A DNA stretch of 64,000 nucleotides from Isoetes taiwanensis. Its lineage: Eukaryota; Streptophyta; Lycopodiopsida; Isoetales; Isoetaceae. The notes beneath the pieces are model-generated. The model ran no database searches and was not told the origin of the DNA. It saw only the letters and a program-made list of their open reading frames with translations. The translations under genes were made by a program, and so were the position numbers. Each line of letters opens with the position of its first letter. Position 1 is the stretch's first letter. The stretch is taken from assembly GCA_021234155.1 (NCBI GenBank), contig JAJEKV010000016.1, forward strand, positions 2,110,001 to 2,174,000, written 5' to 3'. Positions 46,469 to 57,560 of the stretch are shown here, piece after piece.

Positions 46469-47150
46469 GGGGTGAAAATATCCTTACCCTGGTTTTGGTG
46501 ATTCCATCGCGGTTATTCCCTACCGCGGAATCACAAACCCCCCCCCAACGGGATCCGTGCGGAGGCCGTTTTTCTACTGACAATGCGGCAATAAATTCAA
46601 TACCGTCCCGCGGAATCACAAGCGGTAGAATCTGGCGGATGGAATCACCACGATATTTATACCGAAGGAATCCACGACGACGGAATACCGTCGGGACGGA
46701 ATCTACGGAATTATTCCACGCGATGGAATCGCGTTGTAATACGCCGGATGGAATCACCACGTGAGGATTCCACCCGAAGGAATCACGCCCAGGGAATACC
46801 GCCGGACGTAATCATTAACACGAATTATTCCACGCCGATGGAATCACGACAAGCCGTATCTGCGCCGGATGGAATCACCCGCCCAGGATCCTACCGCGAC
46901 ATTTAATCACCACCTTGCAATTCCCGGACGGAATCACCATATTACGATTCCGTTCGATGGAATCACCCAACATCTCACCGGGTCCCCGGCGGAATCACCA
47001 AAGTCGATTCCACCGGCCGGAATCACTTCTTCCTCGACCATTCCTCGGCGGAATCACCTACAATACCATTCCTTCTGACTTAATCACCAAGCAAAAATCG
47101 ATTCCGTCCGGTGGAATCACGCCGCCGCGAATCCACCGGATGGAATCACC
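46469..47150 (+). repeat. Left MULE inverted repeat, made of GGAATCACC motifs
   Basis: About 680 bp with roughly fourteen copies of GGAATCAC spaced 25-60 bp apart, often preceded by GATTCC. It aligns with the complement of 55611-56287 with many 1-5 base indels. Confidence 0.9.
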
Positions 47151-47399
47151 GCCACCGAAAAGGACGATCCAAAGCCGGTGCTGCGTCGGCTAAGACGGTA
47201 CCGTGGATATTTGATATAAAAGCCGTGTGCCAAATTCGTGGCTCGGCTTTTTGAATTGAATGTCCGACGCCGGGTATTATTAGCCGATAATCTGCCCGAT
47301 TTGACAAAGGGAAATGATTGCATGTTCATTGTCCTATCACCGCATGCCACGCTCTTCCCCATTTGAAGATAGTGATCCTCTCCGAAGGAATCACTACCG

Positions 47400-48660
47400 T
47401 TAGCAAAAAAGCCCCTCTCACGAGCTTCGTTCCGGCCTCCGTTCCTCCCCGATTCGGGTAGCCTCCGTTCCTCCCTCCCTTCGAATTCTTGTCCCTTTCT
47501 CGTTCATTTGTTCGGATGGATCAAAGCCACGGAACCTCGGTTAATGAGAACTTCCAGGCGGAATCTTCGCCAATTCCGCTTTCAAATTTGTCGCCAACAA
47601 TCCGATTTGCCGGAAGAGCCGGTCGGAGGTGGACTCCCCTCCTAAATTTCCTCCGAGGTTTTGAGCCGGTTGGAGCCGCGGAGTGAGATGGCGAGATCTT
47701 GCATCGTGTGTGCTAAGCTTTGTTAGTCGGCGTCGAATTATTCCTGTGTCTTTGGAAGGGGAGCCGCGGTAGTAAAAGAAAAGAATGAGTGCAAGGATGC
47801 AAAGGAAAAAGTTCATTACCGTGAGCCGAAGATTTTGGAGAGGATGCCGTGGAGAACCCTCCCGAGGATAACGTGGGATACATGGATCTTTGAAAACCGA
47901 AATTGGATCGGGCGGATACGGTGGTATTGTTTATTCTAAGTGGGTGTAGTAGCGCTATTCAAAAAAATGGGATCCGGAGATCCACGGACTTCGCTAAGCA
48001 TTCCATGATCTAATGATTACAAGTCCGCCGCCATTGGCAAGAGGTCGGAAACCATTTGCTCCGTAAATGAGCGGAAGGAAGAGGAACTTTGAATTGGTGA
48101 AGCCGAGCAGAGCGGATGAAGATTATCCGTGGCAAAGATAATCTTAGGGCGATTTTTTGGTGAGGGCAAAGCCGCCAGGTCGAGGCTATGGCGGAGGGAG
48201 CAGATTGAGCCACCGGACTTCTTAATCCCGCTATGAGGTCCGCCATTGGGTCAATCAACGTGGAGATAAAGGCAGACGGTAGAGGAAACTTTGGAGGAGC
48301 GTAAGAGGGAAGCAATTAGAAAAAAAAATCGCCACCGGGTTTGGTTTGGATGCTTGAAGAGATGAAGGCCGAGATTTCATATTCCAGAGAGCAAGCTCGG
48401 GTAGAGAATGATGATTTTAGCAAGGAACTCAAGACGGGCCCAAGGAGATCTTGCATCCCCCTCCCAGGAAAGTGTGCAAGCTCCCACTTTCGAGAGCTCC
48501 CTAAAACTCCAAGGAAGAAGAGGGCAGCAAAAAAAAAAGAGGAGTATCTTGCCCCTAACCATATAGTGTTTGAAACCTCGGCTACATTGAGGGTTTCGTG
48601 AGGCAATTCATTCGGCCAGACTCCCTCGATCCCGAGCTCCATCGAAGAGGAGGGCACTTT
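47400..48660 (+). other. Coding-like region inside the MULE, unassigned
   Basis: Plus-strand segments read like protein across frameshifts: MDQSHGTSVNENFQAESSPI from 47517, a piece with FAKHSMI and LQVRRHWQEVGNHLLRK around 47990-48063, and MLEEMKAEISYSREQARVEN then DDFSKELKTGP from about 48350. The order and spacing suggest one decayed gene pointing towards the transposase. I recognise no family; a captured host gene or a second MULE gene are both possible. Confidence 0.35.
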
Positions 48661-49880
48661 TAATTGAGATCCCCATGATGCATGTATGGAAGCCGACTTT
48701 TTTAATTGAGTGTTCTCTTATCAATCGGGTCTTCTTTCCTGAGGTGGACGTAACTTTACATTTAAATACCCATCGACACTAAGCGTTCGACCATTCGAAA
48801 GGGCAAAGAAATCATCGCCAATTTAATTGATCGTGTATGGCAACTTAGCCCAAGATTTCATGGCAGTTCCGGCCCCGGTGATGATGTGGATTGCAGTAAT
48901 CAATGAAGAATGTGTTGGTGCCTATCTAATCGTAAGTAAGGCCTTATAAGCACTACCCAGCATCACAAGGCTTTGATTCGCCGACTATGTGGTCTCGCGG
49001 GGCCTTGATACATTCCATTCCCCAAAGCGTAAGATCACAAAGATGTTTTTGCATCCCGCGCCTTTGGGCTTTTCTCTGCGTAACGGTTTGGAAGGTCAAT
49101 CCGGTTCATATGACGCTTGCTAAATTAATCCCACCAAAACCGTTCATCGGCGTAATTGGCGGATGCGAGAATGTCGGGTTCTATTACTTCCCGGGCCATG
49201 AGCGTAAAGAACTCCGTTTTAAATCCATTCATGGGCAATTGAACCTTAATTCGGTTTGCAATTGTTTGCGCGGAATCACCGGAGCTTGTTCATATTGGTT
49301 GACGCCGATGCATGCCACGTGCTCCGAGACTCCGGTCGATGTTGCTCCATTTGGATTCAATGCTCGGGCATGCACTCGAAGCTTGCACCGTTTCGCCACA
49401 TTGTAAGTTAAAATTATGCCCCTTTCGTGTCAATTTTTGGGTTTCTCTCATTCCTTTGGCCCCGCATTTGTTTCCGAACGTTATGAAGAGGTGGAGTTTT
49501 GAGTCGCCCAGATTGCACAATGCCACGCTACGTCTCTCCGAAGGTCCTCACAGAAAACACCCGTGATTGCGGAATTTACACCATCTGTTTTTCGTCAAAG
49601 TGGTTCTTGCAGGATATCCGCAACACCAAAGAAACAATCGTGGGTATTTATATGTGTCCAATTTTATCTAGTCTATTCGAACTTCGTGCTAATTTTTCCA
49701 TTCTTGAGGTTGTCGATGCTTCCAAATGGTTTGGGCGTCTTTGAGATCGACCGCACGAGGTCCTCATTTGCGCGGATGTTACAAAAACCGGGAGACTGTG
49801 GTGCAAAGAAAGAAGAACCACCTTCCACTTGCCTCGAGGGAGATTGAGTGAACGGTGGCCCCATGACCCGTTTAAGGGTG
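48661..49880. other. MULE interior, weak coding-like segments
   Basis: A plus-strand frame at 48987-49406 contains GGCENVGFYYFPGHERKELR and ends RSLHRFATL; another at 49499-49744 begins MSRPDCTMPRYVSPKVLTEN. Neither is recognised and neither is clearly a gene. Confidence 0.3.
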
Positions 49881-50160
49881 CATGGGCCTTGAATTTTTAT
49901 TATGTATGTGAGAAATCGTGAATATAACAAAGAAAAATACCAAAGATTTTGGGTTTAAATCGACTTCGGAATGTTTCGGACTTTGAACTCATTTGAATTT
50001 GAATTTGAAAGTAATTTAGCATGGGCCTTGAATTTTTATTATGTATGTGAGAAACCGCGGAATATAACAAACAAAAATACCAAAGATTCCGGGTTTAATC
50101 TGACTTAGAATGTTTGGACTTTGAACTCATTTGAATTTGAATTTGAAAGTAATTTAGCGA
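49881..50160 (+). repeat. Tandem duplication of about 140 bp
   Basis: Landmarks GGGCCTTGAATTTTTATTAT and CATTTGAATTTGAATTTGAA occur twice (about 49881-50020 and 50022-50160). Confidence 0.9.
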
Positions 50161-50254
50161 ATCTGTTTCAAATTTTTGAACGTGTGAATATTCGAATATG
50201 CCGTCCATTCAAAAAATAGAGAACTATTTGTCCGGCAATGGTCGGGAGTGTGGG

Positions 50255-50340
50255 TAGGTGATTCCATCCGGTGGGTGATTCTACGGGTGATTCTATCCCG
50301 GTGGAATCACAAGCCGGTGATTCCATCCAATGGAATGCCC
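50255..50340. repeat. Internal copy of the GTGATTCCATCC / GGAATCAC motif
   Basis: Four to five units like those of the terminal repeats, in both orientations, 3.1 kb inside the left terminal repeat. A further pair lies at 50508-50530. It suggests an earlier rearrangement or a nested related element. Confidence 0.7.
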
Positions 50341-50527
50341 GCCCCATCATTGCATACGCATGAGCATTAATTGCTTGGTCACGTCAAAGGACGCCACTTT
50401 CGGACGGACGTTTAACCGACGCGTCGCAATGTGGAATGAAAACGGGCGCCACGTCGTGGGCTACACCGGCGGACAATTTAGGGCTAAATCTAGGCCCATA
50501 GGGGGGTGATTCCACCGGCCGGAATCA

Positions 50528-51061
50528 TCATACGCCCGGACCGCCATCCTCTTCGTATTGAATCATAATTCCTTGGTCTGCCGTTCCGTGGAGGCGCCCG
50601 ATCTTCCGTCGGCGCTTGCTTCGACCATCGCCTAGCTTCCAACATATCATCATCGAGTCCAAAGAACCTCGCGGCTCTATAAATCGGTAAGAATCATGTT
50701 CGCTGTAAAACCAAACGATGGATGTTCTTACGATTTGTAGCCGAAGTTCGAGCATGGCGAATTTGCCCCGAGAGTCGTGGAATGACCGAAGGCCCTCGTG
50801 GTGGACTCCGGTTTTCTTGAGGCGCCAAGGATTGCGAGGGCTTGATAGTCTCCAGCAGCCAGCCTCCGAGTCGCGTAACCGGTAGAGGTCCCGCCAATTG
50901 GCCGCCATACCGGGACAGCGGGCCAGAGTGCATAAGGATTCCGTGAAGGTCTCCAACGTTTCACACATCCCCCGCAGACGCTTGATGGGGAGTGGGCAAA
51001 GAATCTGTTTACCTACATTCACGCGAACCGGCGTCAAGGCGCCATCGCAAAGTGGCCGCAA
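50528..51061 (-). other. Open frame of 177 codons inside the MULE, unassigned
   Basis: Starts MRPLCDGALTPVRVNVGKQI and contains AANWRDLYRLRDSEAGCW and IVWFYSEHDSYRF. It is open for the full length, which is uncommon in this element, but overlapping frames on both strands are also open because the region is GC-rich. Possible captured gene; function unknown. Confidence 0.3.
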
Positions 51062-51175
51062 AGTTTCGGTGGTTCAAAGCGAGCGAAGGAGTGTGGTCGC
51101 AAAGATTCCGGTGGTTCGAGGCGAGGAAGGAGTGTGCCTGCAAAGATTCCGTGGTTCTAAGCGGCGAAGGAGGAG
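51045..51175 (+). repeat. Three degenerate units of about 45 bp
   Basis: Each contains AAGATTCCGGTGGTTC or a close variant followed by a GCGAAGGAG-like string. Confidence 0.75.
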
Positions 51176-51639
51176 TGCAAGGACGAGCGGATGACGATGA
51201 TTTTGTGTTCTCGCTTGTTCGCCGCAGACCCAAGTTTCGGGAAGGTTAATCGGTCTACCGCCAGAAGGTCCGACTTCGAAGGGTCGCTATTCGCTTGATG
51301 TTCTTTACAAACCGTTGGAACTAACTCACCGCTTTGAACCGCGCATAAAACGCAGAGCCCCCCGCCATTCTGCATAGCCGGGCGATGATTCATGAAGGAG
51401 GAGCGCCCTTTTTTTTTTTTGTTAACACACGTATCTATGAATGTGGAGGAAGTCCGAATCCCTCTTGACTTTTGAGTTCCCCGTAGCTACCTTGCCTAAG
51501 GGCTTCTTTTGATAATATAAATCTAAGTTGCTTGATGTTCAACTGCTCGCTTAGCTTCAAATTGCAACCACATACAACCTCTCCATGCATACAAACTGCT
51601 TTTTTCCTCGATACATCCGTGCTAAGGCGTGTATGGTGA

Positions 51640-52466
51640 TTCCATGTGTAAATACTCCATGTATAAATACACCATGTATAAATACTCCATGTATAAATAC
51701 ACCATGTATAAATACTCCATGTATAAATACACCATGTACAAATACTCCATGTATAAATACTCCAAGTATAAATACTCCATGTATAAATACTCCATGTATA
51801 AATACACCATGTAAAAATACTACATATATAAATACTCCATGTATAAATACTACATGTGTAAATACTCCATGTACAAATACACCATGTATAAATACTCCAT
51901 GTATAAATACTAGATGTACAAATACACCATGTATAAATACTCCATGTATAAATACTAGATGTATAAATACTACATGTATAAATACACCATGTATAAATAC
52001 TCCATGTATAAATACCAGATGTATAAATACTCCATGTATAAATACTAGATGTATAAATATCCATGTTTAAATACTAGATGTATAAATACTCTATGTACAA
52101 ATACACCATGTATAAATATCCATGTATAAATACTAGATGTACAAATACACCATGTATAAATACTCCATGTATAAATACTAGATGTATAAATACTACATGT
52201 ATAAATACAACATGTATAAATACTCCATGTATAAATACAAGATGTATAAATACTCCATGTATAAATACTAGATGTATAAATACTCCATGTTTAAATACTA
52301 GATGTATAAATACTCCATGTATAAATACACCATGTATAAATACTCCATGTATAAATACTAGATATATAAATACTCCATGTATAAATACTCCATGTATAAG
52401 TAATCCATGTATGGTGACTTGGCACTAGATGTATAAATACACCATGTATAAATACTCCATGTGTAT
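51640..52466 (+). repeat. Tandem array of about 50 units of 15 bp, each with TATAAATA
   Basis: The unit is CCATGTATAAATACT with variation mainly at the last bases (CTC, CAC, CTAG). Nearly all units keep the register; a few 14-bp units near 52058-52130 break the apparent reading frame. The array ends near 52400, with a short return at 52430-52466. Each unit contains the plant TATA-box consensus. Apparent plus-strand CINTP repeats and minus-strand YTWSI repeats are by-products. Confidence 0.95.
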
Positions 52467-52545
52467 GGTGACTTGGCACATGGGATTGGAGTGTATGGTG
52501 ACTTGGCACATGGGATTGAAGTGTATGGAGTATTTATACATCGAA
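52403..52545 (+). repeat. Units of about 30 bp at the array edge plus one inverted TATA unit
   Basis: TGTATGGTGACTTGGCAC occurs three times (about 52408, 52463 and 52493), twice followed by ATGGGATTG. Then TGGAGTATTTATACAT at about 52525-52540 is the complement of the array unit. Confidence 0.85.
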
Positions 52546-53002
52546 AGTACTATTTCATGGAGTAGTGGGGTTATACATAGAGTATTAATACATCTAGACA
52601 AGGTTTTCCATTTCATATTCCTTCCAACTAACTTTCCTTTTCTTTGCTTCCTTCTTCCCTATTTCCAAGAGTGGTTTCACCCTAGCAAGACTCGTGCCAT
52701 AGGCCTCCTCTTCCCTCAAACCTGGGAGATGTTATGGTTGTGTCATTGGCCTCCTCCTCATTCATATCCTTTCGAAGTCTTGTGTCAAGTCTGTCTCATC
52801 ATCACTTGGTGGCTATGAGGAGGGTGGGATCCTTTGAGGCCCCGCTCCATAACCCTAGCAACATTAAGACTCCAAAGATGCCCTAGCATCTTCCTTTGTC
52901 AAGCCAACTCTTGGGGTTGGTTTAATATCATCTTGTAGACTAGTTATGTCCACCTCGGCCCCTTCAAGGATATTGGCATGGGTGTTACCAGATCTACATG
53001 GG

Positions 53003-55060
53003 CTAAGAGCTCCATGCCACCGAGATGCATTTCCATGTTGGGACCCTAGAACTTGAAGGAGATCTTGATCCCTCGTACCTATCCATCATTTGGATAACCT
53101 TCACTTGGTGTTTGCAAATGTTCCCCTTGGCGCCCCATGGGCAATCACAACTTCGCCCAATTCTTATTTGCCCCATTGACAAAGTAGGGTTGGCGGTTCA
53201 AATCGAGAGTTTGGACATAGGCCTCTCCTCCTCCATCGAGGTCCACGAATGTGACTGCATCATCGGGAATTTGCCTAGCCCTTGAATAGCCGACTCTATA
53301 ATTTGCTCTTTGTGATGTGTTTATCACAAAACCAGCTTCTTTCAACCCCCCTCACGCAAGCAAATGATACAATATGGAGGGTTAGTGCATACATGAAGCA
53401 AATTTTAGTCACTTCCAAAGAATTACCTAGAGTATGCCATGTGGGTCTCCACATCATGGACAAGCATGTGAAGTAGCCAATCTATCCTTCGCCCTTTAAC
53501 TCGGGACTTGGAAATCCCGTAGCAATTTTAGTGCCTTGTTAGAAGCCTCTATTGCAGCATTGGTTTCTTGATTGGAATGGGGAAACATTCTTGTGGCTGG
53601 GACCCAATCACAAATGTTGAAGTCCACTCTTGACTCATGTAGGCCGCCAACTTTGGATATTGTGGGTACTTTCTCTTTAATGCTTCCAACTTCCTCGAAG
53701 CCTCTTCTCTAACACAGTATGTAATCATCCCCATACTCATTGTTACCGGGGACACTTTGTTCCATACATGATCTCGCCCAACTCCTTGAACATTTGGTTC
53801 CTCAAATCTTTATTCTTCACGTTCTTTGTCAACCACTTCAACCAATCTCTCCTCACGTGCGGATGCAAAGGTTGACACGTGACGGTAGGGAAAAACCTAT
53901 GGTGGAGGTGGAAAGTTGACACATGGGTTAGTATGGAACCAAATAAGCTAGAATGAAAATGAGGAAAACTAGCAAACAATGTTACCTTCTTTATATCACT
54001 GTGCTTGCGGGGCCACAAGAATTGGTGATAAAACATGAGGGCTTCCAAGTGTCGTCGTGATGTTCAATCCACACTTTCATAGCTTCCAACCATCTAGCTA
54101 TTGTCTCTTTCTTTTGGGTATTCGTGATTATCCAAGCTGGCAGCCCATTGAAGTGGTCATCGAATCCAATGAGAGTGAAGAGGTAATACCTATGTAAATA
54201 GAAACACGCTTTAGCAAACCTAATTTTCAAGAAACCTAAAAAAGAGCAACCAAACCTCTTCTCGTTTGTCTTGTAGGTGGAGTCAAGGCATATAGCTCTA
54301 TCCTTTCCGAATCTCACCATGGCATCCCTTTGAATGGGAGTCATGACCCCAAGTTGAAAGATGTCACCTTGTTCGTAGTGGAAGACACAATCTTGGTGTT
54401 GTTGGACCCACATGTGGATGCTTGTTGCTTGGTCTTCATGCAACTTCCATACATTTCGAGCCACCAATTTATCAATATTGTAGACATCATGCATCTTCAA
54501 CATGTCGTCCCTACACAACCCCTCCAAACCAACCAGTTCTTTCTTCAAGTTCACCCTCTCCGGGTGGATGTTCATCACCATTCTAGGTGTTATATAGTGC
54601 ACTAGCTTCTCGTTTGATCCATTAATTCTTTCTTTTCAAAGTAGAGCCACTTGGTTGCTAGCCTATACCTCAACCCTTTCTCAATAGGTTGTGCTTTTAC
54701 CATGGCAGATTGCACCTTGCTTGTTCACATGATCCCATTTGTGATAGGTAATTTGAGTGCAATTGGGAAGAAGATAGAGTCAATTTTTTCAAAGTAAAAT
54801 GACATTGGCAACCCCTTCTAACACTCTCCCTCTCTCAATCCTCTTCCTTCTTTGGCCTCGAGGGGGACGCCGATCCTCAACAACATGAGTGTTCTCCGAA
54901 TTGTCTTCCGCCCAAAGACACACCCAAATTACCTTTGTTGCACAGGGAATGAATCGACAAGCTTTAAAATCCAAATAAATTATCACAAGCTAGGGAAAGG
55001 AAATTCACACCTCTTCAAAGTCAAATATGAACCTTTGCCGGTTTGGATAGCTCTTTATTT
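53003..55060 (-). pseudogene. MULE transposase with SWIM zinc finger
   Basis: Moves the Mutator-like element. From the N-terminal side: KPITNGIM-like and GLRYRLATKWLYFEKKELMD segments (54600-54780), then the long exon 54602-53991 with CLDSTYKTNEKRFG (first catalytic Asp, DSTYKTN), LIGFDDHFNGLPAWIITNTQ and KPSCFITNS. Here the second catalytic Asp normally follows IT and reads Asn, so it is mutated or shifted. After a probable intron, WHVRR-like HPHVRRDWLKWLTKNVKNK, then KYPQYPKLAAYMSQEW, KGRRIDWLLHMLVHDVE and finally the SWIM finger CDCPWGAKGNICKHQVKV (CxC...CxH, about 53100-53160). Stop at 53003. At least four frameshifts separate these pieces. Confidence 0.85.
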
Positions 55061-55610
55061 CTTTTAGAGCTTCTTATGTAGAAACCGCATGGTGCTTCCC
55101 ACTTTTTGCTCCCGCTTATGAAATCCCCAACCCGTGAGGTGGGAATGTGGCACACCCAAACCGGTTGAGTACCTCCTCCTCCTTACGGTTCGGGGACTCG
55201 GTGCTCTAACATAACCGGGCGCCGATTTGTGATCAAAATGCCCTTCTAGCAGGTCTACATTTGCCAAATGCCCGATTGCAAACTGTCAATAAAAATGCTA
55301 TCGAGCTTGCCCCGCTGCAAGGACATGCAAATCGGTTGTTTCAGCACTAACCTCCTCGATCCTTCTCGGCCCAAATCCATCCCAAGCTCCCCGATGCCGC
55401 CCTAGAGCAGAGGAATGCCGTGTGAATCCCCCTGATGAATAGAGGAGGTGATTCCATCGCATGGTACACAAAAGGGTGCGGGGGATGCACATTTTTAAAT
55501 TCGGCTGAAGTTGGACTCACGACGACACCACCCACGGGCCGATCCGGGTCCATGAATGCGGTCTTGATAAGGCGGCGGTCGAACATGCATTCGCTTGGAG
55601 AATTCCACCG
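55061..55610. other. Space between transposase and right MULE repeat
   Basis: No gene recognised. Probably promoter and 5' region of the minus-strand transposase. Confidence 0.4.
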
Positions 55611-56287
55611 GGTGATTCCATCCGGTGGATTCGGCGACGGATTCCACCGGACGGAATCGATTTTGCTTGGTGATTCCGCCCGGAAGGAATCGACAGGTGA
55701 TTCCGCGGGAGGAATGGTCGTGGTGAAGTGATTCCGCCGGTGGAATCGACTTTGGTGATTCACGGACCAGATTCGTGATGTTGGTGATTCCATCGAACGG
55801 AATCAGAATATGGTGATTCCGGCCCCGGGAATTGCAAAGGTGGTGATTCCGTCGCCGTGGGATCCTCGGCGGGTGATTCCATCCGGGCGGATTATTTGAC
55901 GCCGTGGATTCCATCGGCGTGGAATAATTCCGTGGTGATTCCGGCCCGACGCAGATTCTTCGGGCGGGATTCCCGGGTGGAATCCTCACGTGGTGATTCC
56001 ATCCGGCCAGATATAACGCCGTGATTCCATCGCGTGGAATAATTCCGTGGTGATTCCGTCCGACTTAGACTCCGGCCGCCGTGATTCCTTCGCGAGGTAT
56101 AAATACGCAGGATTCCATCCGGCAAGATTCTACCGCTGTGATTCCGCGGGACGGTATTGAATTTATTGCCGCATCGTCAGTAAAAAAACGGGCCTCCGCA
56201 CGGATCCCGTTGGGGGTTTGTGATTCGCGGGTAGGGGAATAACCGCGATGGAATCACCAAAACCGTAGGTAAGGATATTTTCATCCC
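55611..56287 (-). repeat. Right MULE inverted repeat
   Basis: Complement of the left repeat; contains GGTGATTCC units at similar spacing. Confidence 0.9.
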
Positions 56288-56960
56288 AGAGCTCGTTCAC
56301 AAAATAAACAATCTCTAAATGAACGATGGGTAAAAAAAATGTCAAAGTCGGGCCACTTCACATTGGGGGTTAAACTCCGTTAGGTTAGAAAAAATTAGTT
56401 AGCTGGGGTTCACACTGCTGTCGTTATCGCATGCCGTTAAGTTAGGAGGGGGTTAAGAAATAACGGTTCGGTTAGGTTAATAGTGCCCTTTAACTGTCCT
56501 TCAGATTAGATTATGTTAGGTTAAAGTTTAACAGCTGTTAACGGACGCTCAAAATTCCTGTTCGAAGTTAACCCCATCCTCACAGGATCCCTTAAGCGCC
56601 GTTAGAGGTGCTCGAAGGCGGCAATCCGCGTCTTCTGGATCCTAGCCGATACTAGGTGGTTCCAGCTTGAAGCTTTTGGAGCTTGCATCCAATCTTCCAA
56701 AGTGCAAACTGCTTCTATGAGGTAAGCAATCGATTCTGTGCATATCAAATAATGTTTTCTGATCATTTTCATTAGTAGGTCTTGAATTTTTATTTCATAT
56801 CTTCTGTTTGTCCACCATATGTCAAATATTTTTTTCCTGGATTGTAAGGTTTTATCAACCATCCTTTTTTGTCCTCCAGAATTTGTAATTCATTCACATT
56901 GCAGATTTTCATGCATCTTTTAAATATTCTAGATACATTATCGTAAGCTTCCATGACTAG
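56288..56960. other. Intergenic, GTTAGGTTA-rich
   Basis: Between 56370 and 56550 the string GTTAGGTTA or a near variant occurs about five times. No gene. Confidence 0.4.
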
Positions 56961-57560
56961 ATGTTTATGCCATGCAGCAACATGTCAGATGCCACAAATG
57001 GCACAAATAGTACAGGTATAGGTGCCCCAACAAATGGTACAAGTAACAATGAAACTATTGTCACAAGTAGTAAGAAGCGCATGCGATCTACAAATTGGAC
57101 ATTGCAAGAGGTGTTTACTTTAGTGGAAACAAAGAAGCAAGAAACAAAATTGTGTGATGCTAATGTTGGATCGCGGGATGTAACGGAGACTGCAAAGAGC
57201 AAGTGGCGTAAGATATCTGAATACTTTATGCTTATGGGTATGAAAGAGATCCTGATCAGTGCCAAAACAAGTGGAAAATTTGGATTTCTGATTACAAGAG
57301 CATAAAAGATTATGATCACCAAACTGGTGCTGCGCTCTGTCGAGTTTGATCAGCAAGTTTGGCATCTCATTGATGAATTTTATGGTAAGAGACCAGCCAT
57401 TGTCCCACCCCATACTCGTGATAGTAGTAGAGATGTGGAAGCTACTGCTGACTCTAACATTGCTTGATAGAGAGCCAGGTTCAAGTGGTAAAAAGAAGAA
57501 AAGAGTTACAACAAATGAGAGGCTTGTTAGAGTTCTTGAAGACCTTGGAGACAAGAGTGT
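56961..57560 (+). pseudogene. Trihelix / SANT-like DNA-binding gene remnant
   Basis: Begins MFMPCSNMSDATNGTNSTGI, then RSTNWTLQEVFTLVETKKQE, SRDVTETAKSKWRKISEYFM and, one frame over, ERDPDQCQNKWKIWISDYKS with IKDYDHQTG. This Trp-spaced pattern (W..E...L, KW..I, QC..KW) is the plant trihelix/SANT fold. A further shifted frame gives FDQQVWHLIDEFYGKRPAIV and finally KKKKRVTTNERLVRVLEDLG. Three one-base frameshifts. It may be a host transcription factor relative or the Myb/SANT gene of a Harbinger-type transposon; no DDE transposase was seen beside it. Confidence 0.7.

Larger units (their letters stand above)
46469..56287. mobile_element. Mutator-like element (MULE) with long terminal inverted repeats
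   Basis: Ends GGGGTGAAAATATCC (46469) and, inverted, GGGATGAAAATATCC (56287). Inverted similarity extends about 680 bp inward on each side. Flanks AGGTAGCTC (left, 46460-46468) and AGAGCTC (right, 56288-56294) look like a 9-bp target duplication with two bases missing on one side, as expected for Mutator elements. Inside are a SWIM-finger transposase on the minus strand (53003-55060) and several unassigned coding-like segments at 47517-51061 that could be captured host sequence. A large 15-bp tandem array lies at 51640-52466. Total about 9.8 kb. Confidence 0.85.

Noticed and set aside
51585-52428. Long frames with CINTP or YTWSI repeats
   Set aside because: They arise from the 15-bp array on both strands; 14-bp units shift the frame and there is no start context or flanking domain.
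51640-52466. CRISPR-like array
   Set aside because: Units are 15 bp, contiguous and without unique spacers, in a plant transposon.
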